This document shows, in pieces, positions 8,220 to 15,993 of a DNA stretch of 34,371 nucleotides. The stretch comes from Planctomycetota bacterium. GTDB taxonomy: Bacteria > Planctomycetota > UBA1135 > UBA2386. The notes under the pieces are model-generated. The model was given only the letters and a program-made list of their open reading frames with translations. It made no database searches and was not told the DNA's origin. Location of the stretch: assembly GCA_016794035.1 (NCBI GenBank), contig JAEUHS010000127.1, positions 1 through 34,371 on the forward strand, read 5' to 3'. A program made the translations under genes and the position numbers. The number at the start of each line of letters is the position of its first letter. The stretch's first letter is position 1.

Positions 8220-8579
8220 ATGCCCAGCCGACACCAGGCCCTGTTCACCGTGCTGCTGCTGACCGCAGCCTGCAGTTCGCTCCGCTACGACCTCGCGTCG
8301 GTGCCGTTCCCGGTCAGCGCCCAGCCGGCCGCGAGCGGAGCCGCCACCGCGCCGTTCTCGACCACCGGCAAGTCGGTGCTGTGGGTGCACGGTCTGTTCG
8401 GTGAGAGCCAGGCCGACGTCGCCGCATTGCTGCAGCAGGCGTGCGGCCCTTGCGCCGGTGTCGCCAACTTCCGCGCCTCGGCCGGCGCCGGCTTCCACGA
8501 CTGGCTGCTGACCCACCTGACGCTGGGGCTGGTGCGGATCAAGACCGTGACGATCAGCGGCGAGAAGCTCGCGCGCTGA
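8220..8579 (+). CDS. Small Bor/Iss-like lipoprotein
   Basis: A 119-residue predicted lipoprotein. The N-terminus (ALFTVLLLTAACSS) carries a lipobox with the modified Cys at residue 18, so export and lipid anchoring are likely. The second half has the order seen in lambda Bor and related short lipoproteins: an aromatic-VHG-LFG segment, a 'VDAA...C' region (here ADVAALLQQACGPC) and a final hydrophobic 'W-LL-LTLGLV-IKTVTI' strand pair resembling Bor's 'GLLGFITLGIYTP'. Bor is associated with serum resistance in E. coli; no such role is claimed here. The similarity is by pattern and could be only structural. The stop is two bases from the stop of the convergent deacetylase gene. Confidence 0.6.
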   Translation: MPSRHQALFTVLLLTAACSSLRYDLASVPFPVSAQPAASGAATAPFSTTGKSVLWVHGLFGESQADVAALLQQACGPCAGVANFRASAGAGFHDWLLTHLTLGLVRIKTVTISGEKLAR

Positions 8580-8581
8580 CG

Positions 8582-9484
8582 TCAGCCGTCGACGACGCAG
8601 CGCACCGTCGCCTCGTAGACGTCGACCGTGTCGGCGATCTCGCGCGCGTAGCCGCCGCCCATCACGGTGACGAACGGGACGCCGTGCGCGCGGCACGCGG
8701 CCACGACCCGGCGGTCGCGCGCCAGCAGGCCCGCCTTGCTCAGCGACAGACGGCCGAGGCGATCGCCGGCGAACGGATCGGCGCCGCTGAGGAAGAACAC
8801 GAACTGCGGGGCGCCGGCCGCGAACGCCGCGTCCAGGCCCTGCTGCAGCCGCTGCAGGTACACGTCGTCGCCGGTGCCCGAAGGCAGCGCGATGTCGAGG
8901 TCGCTCGCCGCCTTCGCCGCGGGGAAGTTCTGTTCGCCGTGGATCGAGAACGTGAACACGCTGGGGTCGCCGGCGAAGATCGCCGCCGTGCCGTCGCCCT
9001 GGTGCACGTCGGTGTCGACGACCAGTACGCGCTCGCGACCGCCCTCGCGTTGCACGATGCGCGCCGCGACCGCGCAGTCGTTGAAGACGCAGTAACCGGC
9101 GCCCCGGTCGGCGCGCGCGTGATGCGTCCCACCCGCCAGGTAGACCGCGACACCATGCGCCAGCGCCGTGCGCGCCGCCGCGAGCGTGGCGCCACAGCTG
9201 CGCAGCGAGCGTTCGACCAGCGCCTCGCTCCATGGCAGGCCGATGCGCGCCTGGTGCTGCGCATCGAGCCGGCCACCGACGAACGCATCGACGTAGGCGG
9301 CCGTGTGCACGAGCAGCAGTTCGTCGCGGGTCGCGCGCGGCGCCAGCAGCAGCTGCACTCCGGTCGCGGCCGGCCAGGCTGCCACGCGTTCGCGCAGCAG
9401 CCGATACTTCCCCAGCGGGAACGTGTGGCCAGGCGGCAGCGGGAACTCGAACGGGTCGGAGTAGAAGACGTGCACGCGGCTCAC
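8582..9484 (-). CDS. Histone-deacetylase-family (AcuC/HDAC-like) amidohydrolase
   Basis: A 300-residue cytoplasmic zinc hydrolase of the arginase/deacetylase fold. The catalytic set is complete: the GGTHHARADRGAGYCVFND motif with the His pair (H121-H122), zinc ligands Asp159 and His161 in DTDVHQGDG, a third ligand Asp236 in SGADPF, and the transition-state Tyr279 in GGGYA. The family removes acyl groups from lysine or polyamines. Bacterial members include the acetoin-utilisation protein AcuC and acetylpolyamine hydrolases, and I cannot tell which substrate applies. I chose the GTG at 9484 because it overlaps the upstream gene's stop as GTGA and the protein then begins at the usual first strand (VHVFYSDPF). 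Translation is probably coupled to that membrane-protein gene. Confidence 0.85.
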   Translation of the reverse strand: MSRVHVFYSDPFEFPLPPGHTFPLGKYRLLRERVAAWPAATGVQLLLAPRATRDELLLVHTAAYVDAFVGGRLDAQHQARIGLPWSEALVERSLRSCGATLAAARTALAHGVAVYLAGGTHHARADRGAGYCVFNDCAVAARIVQREGGRERVLVVDTDVHQGDGTAAIFAGDPSVFTFSIHGEQNFPAAKAASDLDIALPSGTGDDVYLQRLQQGLDAAFAAGAPQFVFFLSGADPFAGDRLGRLSLSKAGLLARDRRVVAACRAHGVPFVTVMGGGYAREIADTVDVYEATVRCVVDG

Positions 9485-9936
9485 TCGATCCGCAGCGGCG
9501 GCCGGCCGTGCCGCGCGCGCATGCGGTTGAGGAACTCGAGCACGCCGCGCCGACGCACGAAGCGCAGTTCGAGCCTGCGCTTGCCGGGGAAGTCGACCAG
9601 CAGGAGGCCGATCAGGATCGTCAACAACCCCTGGCCCGGCAGCACCAGCATCGCGATGCCGGCGAGCACGAACAGCACGCCGAGCGCGTTCTTGGCGACG
9701 TGGCCGATCCACTGCCACAGGCTGCGCTGCGCCGCGAGGTCGTGGCGCGTGGCCACGAAGTAGTCGGGCGGCAGGCGCCGCACGACCACCGGCAGCAGCA
9801 GCGCGGTGACCACCAGCGAGCCGATCGACAGCACGAACAGCCAGGCCAGCAACGACGAATGGCCCTGCAGCCAGCTCCAGAGTCCGACGTCGTCGCCGCG
9901 GGCGCCGCCTGGCCGTGCACACCATCTGCCGATCAC
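9481..9936 (-). CDS. PGPGW-type small membrane protein
   Basis: About 151 residues from the GTG at 9936; another GTG at 9987 would add 17 Arg-rich residues, so the start is uncertain. Two hydrophobic regions are clear. The first is LLAWLFVLSIGSLVVTALLL. The second is a hairpin (ALGVLFVLAGIAMLVLPGQG, then LLTILIGLLLVDFPG) that matches the PGPGW putative transmembrane family, in which a Pro-Gly-X-Gly turn joins two helices; here the turn reads LPGQG. A basic tail (KRRLELRFVRRRGVLEFLNR) would lie in the cytoplasm. The function of this family is unknown. Its stop overlaps the deacetylase start by four bases, which links the two proteins in expression. Confidence 0.65.
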   Translation of the reverse strand: MIGRWCARPGGARGDDVGLWSWLQGHSSLLAWLFVLSIGSLVVTALLLPVVVRRLPPDYFVATRHDLAAQRSLWQWIGHVAKNALGVLFVLAGIAMLVLPGQGLLTILIGLLLVDFPGKRRLELRFVRRRGVLEFLNRMRARHGRPPLRIE

Positions 9937-10023
9937 GCGCGACGATCCTAGCGGCCGTCGCCGCCACCGGCGCGCAGGAAGCTCCACTCACACTGGCCCC
10001 GGTGTCGATGCTCGGCTACGTCT

Positions 10024-11370
10024 ATGACCTCTCACATGGTCGCCACCTCACCTGCCTCCCAGCTCGAAACGAAGATCCGCGAACGCACCGCGCACGTCGG
10101 CGTGGTCGGGCTCGGCTACGTCGGTCTCCCGTTGTTGCGCGCCTTCTTCCAGGCCGGCTTCCCGGTGGTCGGCTACGACGTCGATCCGAAGAAGATCGAC
10201 ATGCTGAAGCGCGGCGAGTCCTACCTGAAGCACCTCGGCGAGGACTTCGTCCGGGACCTGGCGAAGTCGCCGAAGTTCCTGCCGACCGCCAACCCGGCCG
10301 ACCTGGCCAAGGCCGACGCGATCATTCTCTGCGTGCCGACGCCGCTGGGTCGCCACGGCGAGCCCGACATGAGCTACATCGAGAAGTCCACCGAGATGGT
10401 GGCCAAGGTCCTGCGCAAGGGCCAGCTCGTGTCGCTCGAGTCGACGACGTATCCGGGCACGACGCGCGGCGACTGCCTGCCGATCCTGGCCAGGAGCGGG
10501 CTGCAGTCGGGCAAGGATTTCTTCGTCGCGTTCAGCCCCGAACGGGAGGATCCGGGCCGCAAGGACCACAGCACGCAGACGATCCCCAAGCTCGTCGGCG
10601 GCATCGACGAGACCAGCGGCAGGCTGGCGACGATGCTGTACGCGGCGGCGATCAAGCAGGTCGTGCCGGTCGAGAGCGCCGAGATCGCCGAGGCGGCGAA
10701 GCTGCTCGAGAACATCTATCGCTGCGTCAACATCGCGCTGGTCAACGAGCTGAAGCCGGTGCTGGCGGCGATGGGCATCGACATCTGGAAGGTCGTCGAC
10801 GCCGCGGCGACGAAGCCGTTCGGCTTCCAGGCCTTCTATCCGGGACCGGGCCTCGGCGGCCACTGCATCCCGATCGACCCGTTCTACCTGACGTGGAAGG
10901 CGCGCGAGTTCGGCCACCACACGCGCTTCATCGAGCTGGCGGGCGAGATCAACAACTCGATGCCGCACTACGTGATCCAGCGCACCAGCGAAGGCCTGAA
11001 CGAGCATGGCAAGCCGCTGCGCGGCGCCAAGGTGCTGGTCGTCGGTCTCGCCTACAAGCCCGACGTCGACGACGTGCGCGAGACGCCGGCGGCCGAGATC
11101 ATCAAGCTGCTGTTCGAGCACGGCGCCGACGTCAGCTACCACGACCCGCACGTGCCGCTGTTCGCCGGCATGCGCAAGTACATGGAGTACCGCATGCACT
11201 CCGTGCCGTTGACGAAGGCGAACGTGGCGGCCGCCGACTGCGTGCTGATCGTCACCAACCACTCGGTGATCGACTGGCGGACGATCGCCGAGCACGCGCA
11301 GCTCGTCGTCGACTCGCGCAACGCGCTCAGCAAGCTGCTGCCGATCACCGGCACCTACGTGCAGGCCTGA
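10024..11370 (+). CDS. wbpA: UDP-N-acetylglucosamine 6-dehydrogenase (WbpA/TviB-type nucleotide-sugar dehydrogenase)
   Basis: A 448-residue cytoplasmic enzyme that oxidises the C6 hydroxyl of a UDP-HexNAc to the uronic acid, using two NAD+. Domains in order: the N-terminal Rossmann domain with VGVVGLGYVGLPL (about 26-38), a central helical domain containing ENIYRCVNIALVNELK, the catalytic Cys281 in PGLGGHCIPIDPFYL, and the C-terminal UDP-binding domain with VLVVGLAYKPDVDDVRETP. The CVPTPLGRHGEPDMSYI and FSPEREDPG signatures favour the WbpA/TviB branch (UDP-GlcNAc) over UDP-glucose dehydrogenase. The product could feed O-antigen, capsule or exopolysaccharide. A WecB-type epimerase lies at 17682-18794. 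The ATG at 10024 was kept; a second ATG 12 bases downstream is possible. Confidence 0.85.
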   Translation: MTSHMVATSPASQLETKIRERTAHVGVVGLGYVGLPLLRAFFQAGFPVVGYDVDPKKIDMLKRGESYLKHLGEDFVRDLAKSPKFLPTANPADLAKADAIILCVPTPLGRHGEPDMSYIEKSTEMVAKVLRKGQLVSLESTTYPGTTRGDCLPILARSGLQSGKDFFVAFSPEREDPGRKDHSTQTIPKLVGGIDETSGRLATMLYAAAIKQVVPVESAEIAEAAKLLENIYRCVNIALVNELKPVLAAMGIDIWKVVDAAATKPFGFQAFYPGPGLGGHCIPIDPFYLTWKAREFGHHTRFIELAGEINNSMPHYVIQRTSEGLNEHGKPLRGAKVLVVGLAYKPDVDDVRETPAAEIIKLLFEHGADVSYHDPHVPLFAGMRKYMEYRMHSVPLTKANVAAADCVLIVTNHSVIDWRTIAEHAQLVVDSRNALSKLLPITGTYVQA

Positions 11371-11508
11371 GCCGACCGCGCGCTCTCGTTCCGCTGCCGT
11401 AGCGCTCCGCCCCCGGTCCGCCCTCGCGAGGGCGCGCCACCAGCGGGGCACACCTGTTGCCTTGCGCGTCCCGCACGCCGTCGCCCGCGTGTCGACCGCA
11501 AGGACCAC
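11371..11508. other. Intergenic region with 16-base palindrome
   Basis: A 138-base gap between two plus-strand genes. It holds a perfect palindrome, CGCCCTCG/CGAGGGCG (11419-11434), about 50 bases after the dehydrogenase stop. A weak terminator is possible. An AAGGA sequence (11499-11503) serves the next start. Confidence 0.35.
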
Positions 11509-13584
11509 ATGCGAACACGCGCTCTCGATGGCCTGCTCACGGCAGGAGTTCTGTTCCTCATCCACGGCCTCTGCCCCGCCCATGGCGGCCAGTACACCGG
11601 CCCCGGCGACGTGGTGCCCCCCGGCGGCGGCGGCGGACATGGCGGCGGCAACTCGGGCGACCCCACCGGCCCGACGACCGGCGGCCCCGCCGGCCCCCGC
11701 ATGCCGAGCCCGCGCGGCCCCACCACCGGTGGCAATACCGGCCCGAGCACGGGCGGTCCCGGCACACCGGGCGGCGGGCGTGGGCCGACGACCGGCGGTG
11801 GCGGCATCCAGCTGGACCCGGACCTGACCGAGTGGACCTTCTGGTGGGAGTTCAACAAGGACCCCTTCATCCGCCTGAAGGAGGCCGTGCACAGCGACAC
11901 CCCGCAGACCGGCAACGACGACTTCTACCTCGGCAACCGCCGCAACGACGCCAGGGACTCGATGAAGCCGACGGACCAGCAGGTCCGCGACGAGATCCTG
12001 CCCGCGCTGAAGAAGGCGATCGACTCGACCGACCAGCCCGACATCAACTCGTCGTGCATGGTCGCGATGGCGAAGGTCGGCACCAACCACCCCGACTTCA
12101 AGCTGCTCGACGTGTTCAAACCGCGCCTGCGCGATCCGGACCAGGAGATCCGCGAAGTGGCGGCCCTTTCGATCGGCATCGCCGCGATCGCCGACGAGCC
12201 GGAGGTCAAGCTGCTGATCGACCTGGCGCTCGACAACGGCGATGGACGCGCGGTCGCCGGCCGCTCGATCGACTACCGCATGCGTTCGTTCGCGACCTAC
12301 GGGCTCGGTCTGCTGGCCCACGCACACAGCTCGACGGCGCTCAAGGCACAGGCCTTCCGGACGATGCAGCAGTTGCTGCTCGCCGACAAGACCAGCGAGC
12401 GCAACGTCAAGGTCGCAGCGATCAACGCGATCGGCATCCTGGACATCGGCACCTCGACCGACGAGGCCCGGCAACTGCTCGACGAGGCCCTGCAGTGCCT
12501 CGAGGACTACTACGCGAAGGACCTCGGCGCCGGCGAGCAGCTGATCCAGGCGCACTGCCCGACCGCGATCGCCAAGCTGATCGGCCGCGATCACGACCGG
12601 GCCGAGCACTACAAGCGACTGTTCGCGGCCGACCTGCAGGAGAAGGGCAAGCTCAAGCGCTCGGGCAACGACATCGCCCGTTCGTGCGCGATGGCGCTCG
12701 GCATGATGGCGAAGCCGTACGACGACCGGGACGAGACGAAGTGCCCCGACGCCGTCTACAGCAGGCTGCTGCTGGACACCTACCACGACCACAGGGACGC
12801 CCAGACCCGCAACTTCGCCGTGCTCGGCCTCGGCCAGATCGGCGGCGAGCTGAACCGCGAGATCCTGCTGAAGGAGTTCGACAAGGGCGGCAAGAACCAG
12901 CAGAAGCCGTGGTGCGCCCTGGCGCTCGGCGTCTACTCGTTCTTCCGCTACGAGCGACAGAACGACGCGCCGCCCGAGGGCCTGATCGGCGACACCCTGA
13001 CCGACGCGCTGAAGCAGAACCAGAACAAGTCGCCGACCCTGGTCGGTGCGCTCGCGATCGGCCTCGGCCTGAGCCGCACGACCGGCGCCGCCGACCTGAT
13101 GCGCGGCATGATGGTCGGCAACGTCGCCAAGCAGGACATGGCCGGCTACCTCTGCATCGGCCTCGCCCTGATGAACGACACGCGTTCGATCGAGCCCATC
13201 CGCAAGGTCGCCAAGGACTCGGTGCGCCGTGACTCGCTGCTGCAGCAGGCCGCGATCGCGCTCGGCAAGCTCGGCGACAAGTCGGTCGCCGACGAATTGC
13301 AGCGCATGCTGGCGGCCGAAGGTGACCACAACCTGGCCAAGCTGGCGGCGATCTCCTCGGCCCTCGGCTTCATCGGCGACCAGCGCACGATCGTCCCGCT
13401 GCGGGACATGCTGTTCGACTCGAAGCTCGGCGACCTGTCGCGCGCATTCGCGGCGGTGGCGCTGGGCGGCGTCGCCGACAAGGAAACGCTGCCTTGGAAC
13501 GCGAAGCTGCGCGGCAACACGAACTACCGCGCAGCCGTCGAGACTCTCACCAACCAGGGCACGGGAATCCTCGACATCCTCTGA
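11509..13584 (+). CDS. Exported HEAT-repeat protein with Gly/Pro/Thr-rich linker
   Basis: A 691-residue protein. The ATG at 11509 has an AGGA ribosome site five bases upstream and a signal-peptide-like start (LLTAGVLFLIHGLCPAHGG). Residues about 28-100 are low complexity, built from TGPTTGG/GPSTGG/GGG units, a flexible linker. The remainder is alpha-helical with many HEAT-like units: 'DPDQEIREVAALSIGIAAIAD', 'TLVGALAIGLGLS', 'SLLQQAAIALGKLGDKSVADEL', 'LGDLSRAFAAVALGGVADKE'. Such solenoids bind other proteins, and no catalytic motif is seen. It is probably a periplasmic or surface scaffold. A secreted HEAT protein with a glycine-rich linker is characteristic of Planctomycetota. It appears to be a single-gene unit followed by a hairpin. 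Confidence 0.75.
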   Translation: MRTRALDGLLTAGVLFLIHGLCPAHGGQYTGPGDVVPPGGGGGHGGGNSGDPTGPTTGGPAGPRMPSPRGPTTGGNTGPSTGGPGTPGGGRGPTTGGGGIQLDPDLTEWTFWWEFNKDPFIRLKEAVHSDTPQTGNDDFYLGNRRNDARDSMKPTDQQVRDEILPALKKAIDSTDQPDINSSCMVAMAKVGTNHPDFKLLDVFKPRLRDPDQEIREVAALSIGIAAIADEPEVKLLIDLALDNGDGRAVAGRSIDYRMRSFATYGLGLLAHAHSSTALKAQAFRTMQQLLLADKTSERNVKVAAINAIGILDIGTSTDEARQLLDEALQCLEDYYAKDLGAGEQLIQAHCPTAIAKLIGRDHDRAEHYKRLFAADLQEKGKLKRSGNDIARSCAMALGMMAKPYDDRDETKCPDAVYSRLLLDTYHDHRDAQTRNFAVLGLGQIGGELNREILLKEFDKGGKNQQKPWCALALGVYSFFRYERQNDAPPEGLIGDTLTDALKQNQNKSPTLVGALAIGLGLSRTTGAADLMRGMMVGNVAKQDMAGYLCIGLALMNDTRSIEPIRKVAKDSVRRDSLLQQAAIALGKLGDKSVADELQRMLAAEGDHNLAKLAAISSALGFIGDQRTIVPLRDMLFDSKLGDLSRAFAAVALGGVADKETLPWNAKLRGNTNYRAAVETLTNQGTGILDIL

Positions 13585-13631
13585 AGCAGGCCATCGCCGC
13601 CTGCGCTGTGTGCGCCCCCTGGGCCGCAGCC

Positions 13632-13659
13632 GCCGGATCCTCACAAGCGGGGATCCGGC
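13632..13659 (+). terminator. Hairpin after the HEAT-repeat gene
   Basis: A perfect 9-base stem, GCCGGATCC (13632-13640) and GGATCCGGC (13651-13659), with a 10-base loop, begins 48 bases past the stop at 13584. No T-run follows, so termination is a positional guess. Confidence 0.4.
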
Positions 13660-13702
13660 ACGTGCAAGGCCCCGGGAGACAAGCGGCCTCGGCTCTGTTC
13701 CG

Positions 13703-13721
13703 GCAACCGCGGTGCGGTTGC
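13703..13721. promoter_or_regulatory. Short perfect inverted repeat upstream of the beta-barrel gene
   Basis: GCAACCGC-GGT-GCGGTTGC, two 8-base arms with a 3-base centre, lies 42 bases before the ATG at 13764. The short spacer makes a dimeric operator more natural than a hairpin. Confidence 0.35.
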
Positions 13722-13763
13722 GCCCATGGCCACGCTGGCGCCCCCGCAGCTACGATTCCGCCC

Positions 13764-14507
13764 ATGCGACTCCCCCTGTTCGCCGTCTTCGCCCTCGCCC
13801 TTCCGCTCGCAGCCCAGGAGGAACTGTCGTTCGCATCGCGGTTCCGCATCCAGTTCGCCGGCGCGGGCGGCGAACTCGAGCACCGCACCGACAACTCGCT
13901 GCTGGACGGCGAGACCGACGCTGGCCTGTTCCGCTTCCAGTTCGAGGGCATCAGCCGGCGCGGCTTCGGCGGCGGCCTGCGCTTCGAGGGCATCGGCTCG
14001 GACGACGACCTGTTCGCCGACGCCGGCTTCAACGCCAGCGAGGCGCGGTCGTCGTCGCTGTACCTGCACTTCACCTACCGCGCCACCGCGCGCCGCTTCA
14101 CGATGCCGGTGCGGTTCGGCCTGTGGCTGAACGGCTACGTGCTCGAGGACCGGGTGCTCGGCGACGAGGTCACCTACGGCTCGATCGGCCCCTATCTCGA
14201 ACTGGCGCCGGAGTTCCGGCTGGTCGACCGTCGCCGCCTGACGTGGTCGCTGTACGGCGAACTCGGCGCCGGCGTCGCCGGCACCGGCATCGACGTCGAC
14301 AACGACAGCAACGACTACTACTCGAGCACGATCAGCTACGGGGTCGAACTCGGCACCCGCCTGCGCACGGGGCCGTTCGAACTGGGTATCGCCTACGTGC
14401 TGCGGGGGCAGGCGATGGACGAGAGCGACCCCGAGAACGGCCTGGTCGTGCTCGGCTACGACTCGCAGTTCCGCGGCCTGCTGATCTCCGCCAGCGTGCT
14501 GTTCTGA
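13764..14507 (+). CDS. Putative outer-membrane beta-barrel protein
   Basis: A 247-residue exported protein. The ATG at 13764 gives a short signal peptide (MRLPLFAVFALALPLAAQ); the open frame further upstream runs through the intergenic hairpins and is not coding. The mature part is a series of amphipathic strands with alternating hydrophobic residues and aromatic girdles (FRFQFEGISRRGFGGGLRF, SLYLHFTYRATARRFTMPV, WSLYGELGAGVAG). It ends in Phe (SASVLF), the terminal aromatic expected for recognition by the BAM machinery. It resembles generic porin-like or 'outer membrane beta-barrel' proteins; the ligand is unknown. It converges with the glycosyltransferase gene, with 22 bases between the stops. 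Confidence 0.65.
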   Translation: MRLPLFAVFALALPLAAQEELSFASRFRIQFAGAGGELEHRTDNSLLDGETDAGLFRFQFEGISRRGFGGGLRFEGIGSDDDLFADAGFNASEARSSSLYLHFTYRATARRFTMPVRFGLWLNGYVLEDRVLGDEVTYGSIGPYLELAPEFRLVDRRRLTWSLYGELGAGVAGTGIDVDNDSNDYYSSTISYGVELGTRLRTGPFELGIAYVLRGQAMDESDPENGLVVLGYDSQFRGLLISASVLF

Positions 14508-14522
14508 ACCGGGCGCGCCGGT
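14508..14522. terminator. Small shared hairpin between convergent genes
   Basis: ACCGG-GCGCG-CCGGT fills most of the 22-base gap between the stops at 14507 (plus) and 14530 (minus). It is symmetrical, so it could act for both directions, but the stem is only five bases. Confidence 0.25.
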
Positions 14523-14529
14523 CAGCCCG

Positions 14530-15252
14530 TCAGCGGACGCAGCGGTAGCGCACGATCGCCCAGATCGCGGCGACCGCGTCGCGCCAGCCGATCTTCTTGC
14601 CCTCGCTGTACTTCCTGCCGCGATAGCGGATCGGCACCTCGTGCACGCGCACCGGCAGGCGCGCGATCTTGGCGGTGAACTCGGGCTCGACCGTGAAGCG
14701 CCGGCTCTCGATCACGATGTCGCGCAGCACCTCGCGGCGGAAGCACTTGTAGCAGGTCTCCATGTCCGTGAGGTTCAACCCGGTGAACAGGTTGCTGACG
14801 AACGTCAGCAGGCGGTTGCCGAGGTAGTGATAGAGGTGGTCGCGCGGGCGCGTGGGATCGGCCTCGTCGAACAGGTAGCGCGAGCCGTAGACGACGTCGG
14901 CGTCGCCACGCAGGATCGGCGCCAGCAGTCGCGGGTAGTCGGCGGGGTCGTACTCGAGATCCGCATCCTGCACGACGACCACGTCCCCGCGCGCCTGTTC
15001 GAATCCGGTGCGCAGCGCGGCGCCCTTGCCGCGATTGCTGGCATGCTCCAGCACGCGCACCTCGGGGTGCTGCTGCGCCAGTTCTCGCAGGATGGCGCGG
15101 CTCGCGTCCTTGCTGCCGTCGTCGACGAGGATCAGCTCCTTTCGGATCGGCACCGCGAGCACGGCGGCGACGATGTCGCGCAGCGTCGCCTGCTCGTTGA
15201 ACACCGGCATCACGACGCTGAGCAGGAAGTTCGGCGGCAGTTCGACGGACAC
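14530..15252 (-). CDS. GT2-family glycosyltransferase (dolichol-phosphate-mannose-synthase-like)
   Basis: A 240-residue inverting glycosyltransferase of the GT-A fold. It starts with the nucleotide-binding strand SVVMPVFNEQATL, followed by ELILVDDGSKDASR. The metal-binding DXD-like motif is QDADLEYDP (D96-A-D98), and the acceptor region reads DVVYGSRYLF and TDMETCYKCFRRE. The pattern matches the DPM1-like group that transfers a sugar to polyprenyl phosphate. It lacks the C-terminal membrane helices of GtrB-type members, so it is probably peripheral at the inner membrane. I chose the GTG at 15252; an upstream TTG at 15291 would add an Arg-rich tail without support. It is the last gene of the minus-strand series with TetR, GspK, WecB and the anchored protein. 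Confidence 0.8.
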   Translation of the reverse strand: MSVELPPNFLLSVVMPVFNEQATLRDIVAAVLAVPIRKELILVDDGSKDASRAILRELAQQHPEVRVLEHASNRGKGAALRTGFEQARGDVVVVQDADLEYDPADYPRLLAPILRGDADVVYGSRYLFDEADPTRPRDHLYHYLGNRLLTFVSNLFTGLNLTDMETCYKCFRREVLRDIVIESRRFTVEPEFTAKIARLPVRVHEVPIRYRGRKYSEGKKIGWRDAVAAIWAIVRYRCVR

Positions 15253-15316
15253 GGCGTGGCGGAGTGTGCCCGGCCTGCGGAGCCCGCACAACCGGACACT
15301 GCGGACCGCCGCCCGA

Positions 15317-15976
15317 TCACGCCTCCGGCAGGTCCCGAAAGGCCGTGGTGTCGCCGGCCCGTGAGCGTTCGCTGCCGGTGCCGGTCGCGAACGGCGCGAC
15401 CAGCGCCGCGGCGAGGTGTTCCTCGTGGCAATGCGCCTCGACGTCGGCCGCCGCCGTCTGCCACTGTTCGATGACGCCGATCACCGATCCGGTCAGCAGG
15501 AACGCCGCCAAGGCCGGATCGCCGCACGACAGGGACCCGTCCTGCGCGCCGAGCACCAGCAGCTCGCGCACGTGGGCCCGCAGCCAGCGGCGCTCCTGGC
15601 GATCGTCCTCGCGCAGGCGCGCCGTGAATCCGGACCGCAGTTCGGTGGTGAGCACGCGCTGCAGCCAGGCCGCCGCCGGCTCGCGGAAGTGGAAGGCGAC
15701 GTAGGCGGCCAGGAACGCGCGCAGGGTCACGGCTGCCGGTTCGGCCCCGGCGACCGGCACCCGCAGCACGCGGCGGCGACGTTCGCGCCAGTGGTCCAGC
15801 ACGGCGAAGAACAGCTCCTCCTTGCCGGCGAAGTGGAAGTAGAGGCCACCCTTGGTCACGTCCGCGCGCGCGGCGATCGCGTCGAGCGTCGCACCGCCGT
15901 AGCCGGAGGCGGCGAACTCCACCGTCGCCGCGTCGAGCAGACGTTCGCGCAGGCGAGGATCCGCTGGCCTCGGCAT
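15317..15976 (-). CDS. TetR-family transcriptional regulator
   Basis: A 219-residue cytoplasmic regulator. The first about 55 residues form a typical TetR DNA-binding domain: LRERLLDAATVEFAASGYGG, then the helix-turn-helix GATLDAIAARADVTKGGLYF and the HFAGKEELFFAVLDHW segment. The rest is a helical ligand-binding and dimerisation domain whose ligand cannot be read from sequence. The ATG at 15976 lies 17 bases downstream of the GspK stop, so the two are probably cotranscribed. This is unusual because TetR genes more often sit next to, and divergent from, their target. Possible targets are its own operon or an unlinked efflux or lipid gene. The C-terminus is Arg/Thr-rich and polar. Confidence 0.85.
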   Translation of the reverse strand: MPRPADPRLRERLLDAATVEFAASGYGGATLDAIAARADVTKGGLYFHFAGKEELFFAVLDHWRERRRRVLRVPVAGAEPAAVTLRAFLAAYVAFHFREPAAAWLQRVLTTELRSGFTARLREDDRQERRWLRAHVRELLVLGAQDGSLSCGDPALAAFLLTGSVIGVIEQWQTAAADVEAHCHEEHLAAALVAPFATGTGSERSRAGDTTAFRDLPEA

Positions 15977-15993
15977 CCCGGTCGCCGCGCGCG

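Noticed and set aside
9485..9991. Upstream extension of the deacetylase frame to 9991
   Set aside because: The extension is out of frame with, and fully covers, the PGPGW membrane-protein gene and is Arg-rich. The GTGA overlap gives a natural start at 9484.
11419..11434. The CGCCCTCG/CGAGGGCG palindrome as a phage or integron attachment site
   Set aside because: No integrase, recombinase or repeated copy is present in the window. A weak terminator is the simpler reading.
10048..13644. A 1,198-codon open frame on the minus strand across the dehydrogenase and HEAT genes
   Set aside because: It spans two well-supported genes and the gap between them, and its translation is low-complexity Arg/Val/Asp. 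It is a shadow of GC-rich coding on the other strand.
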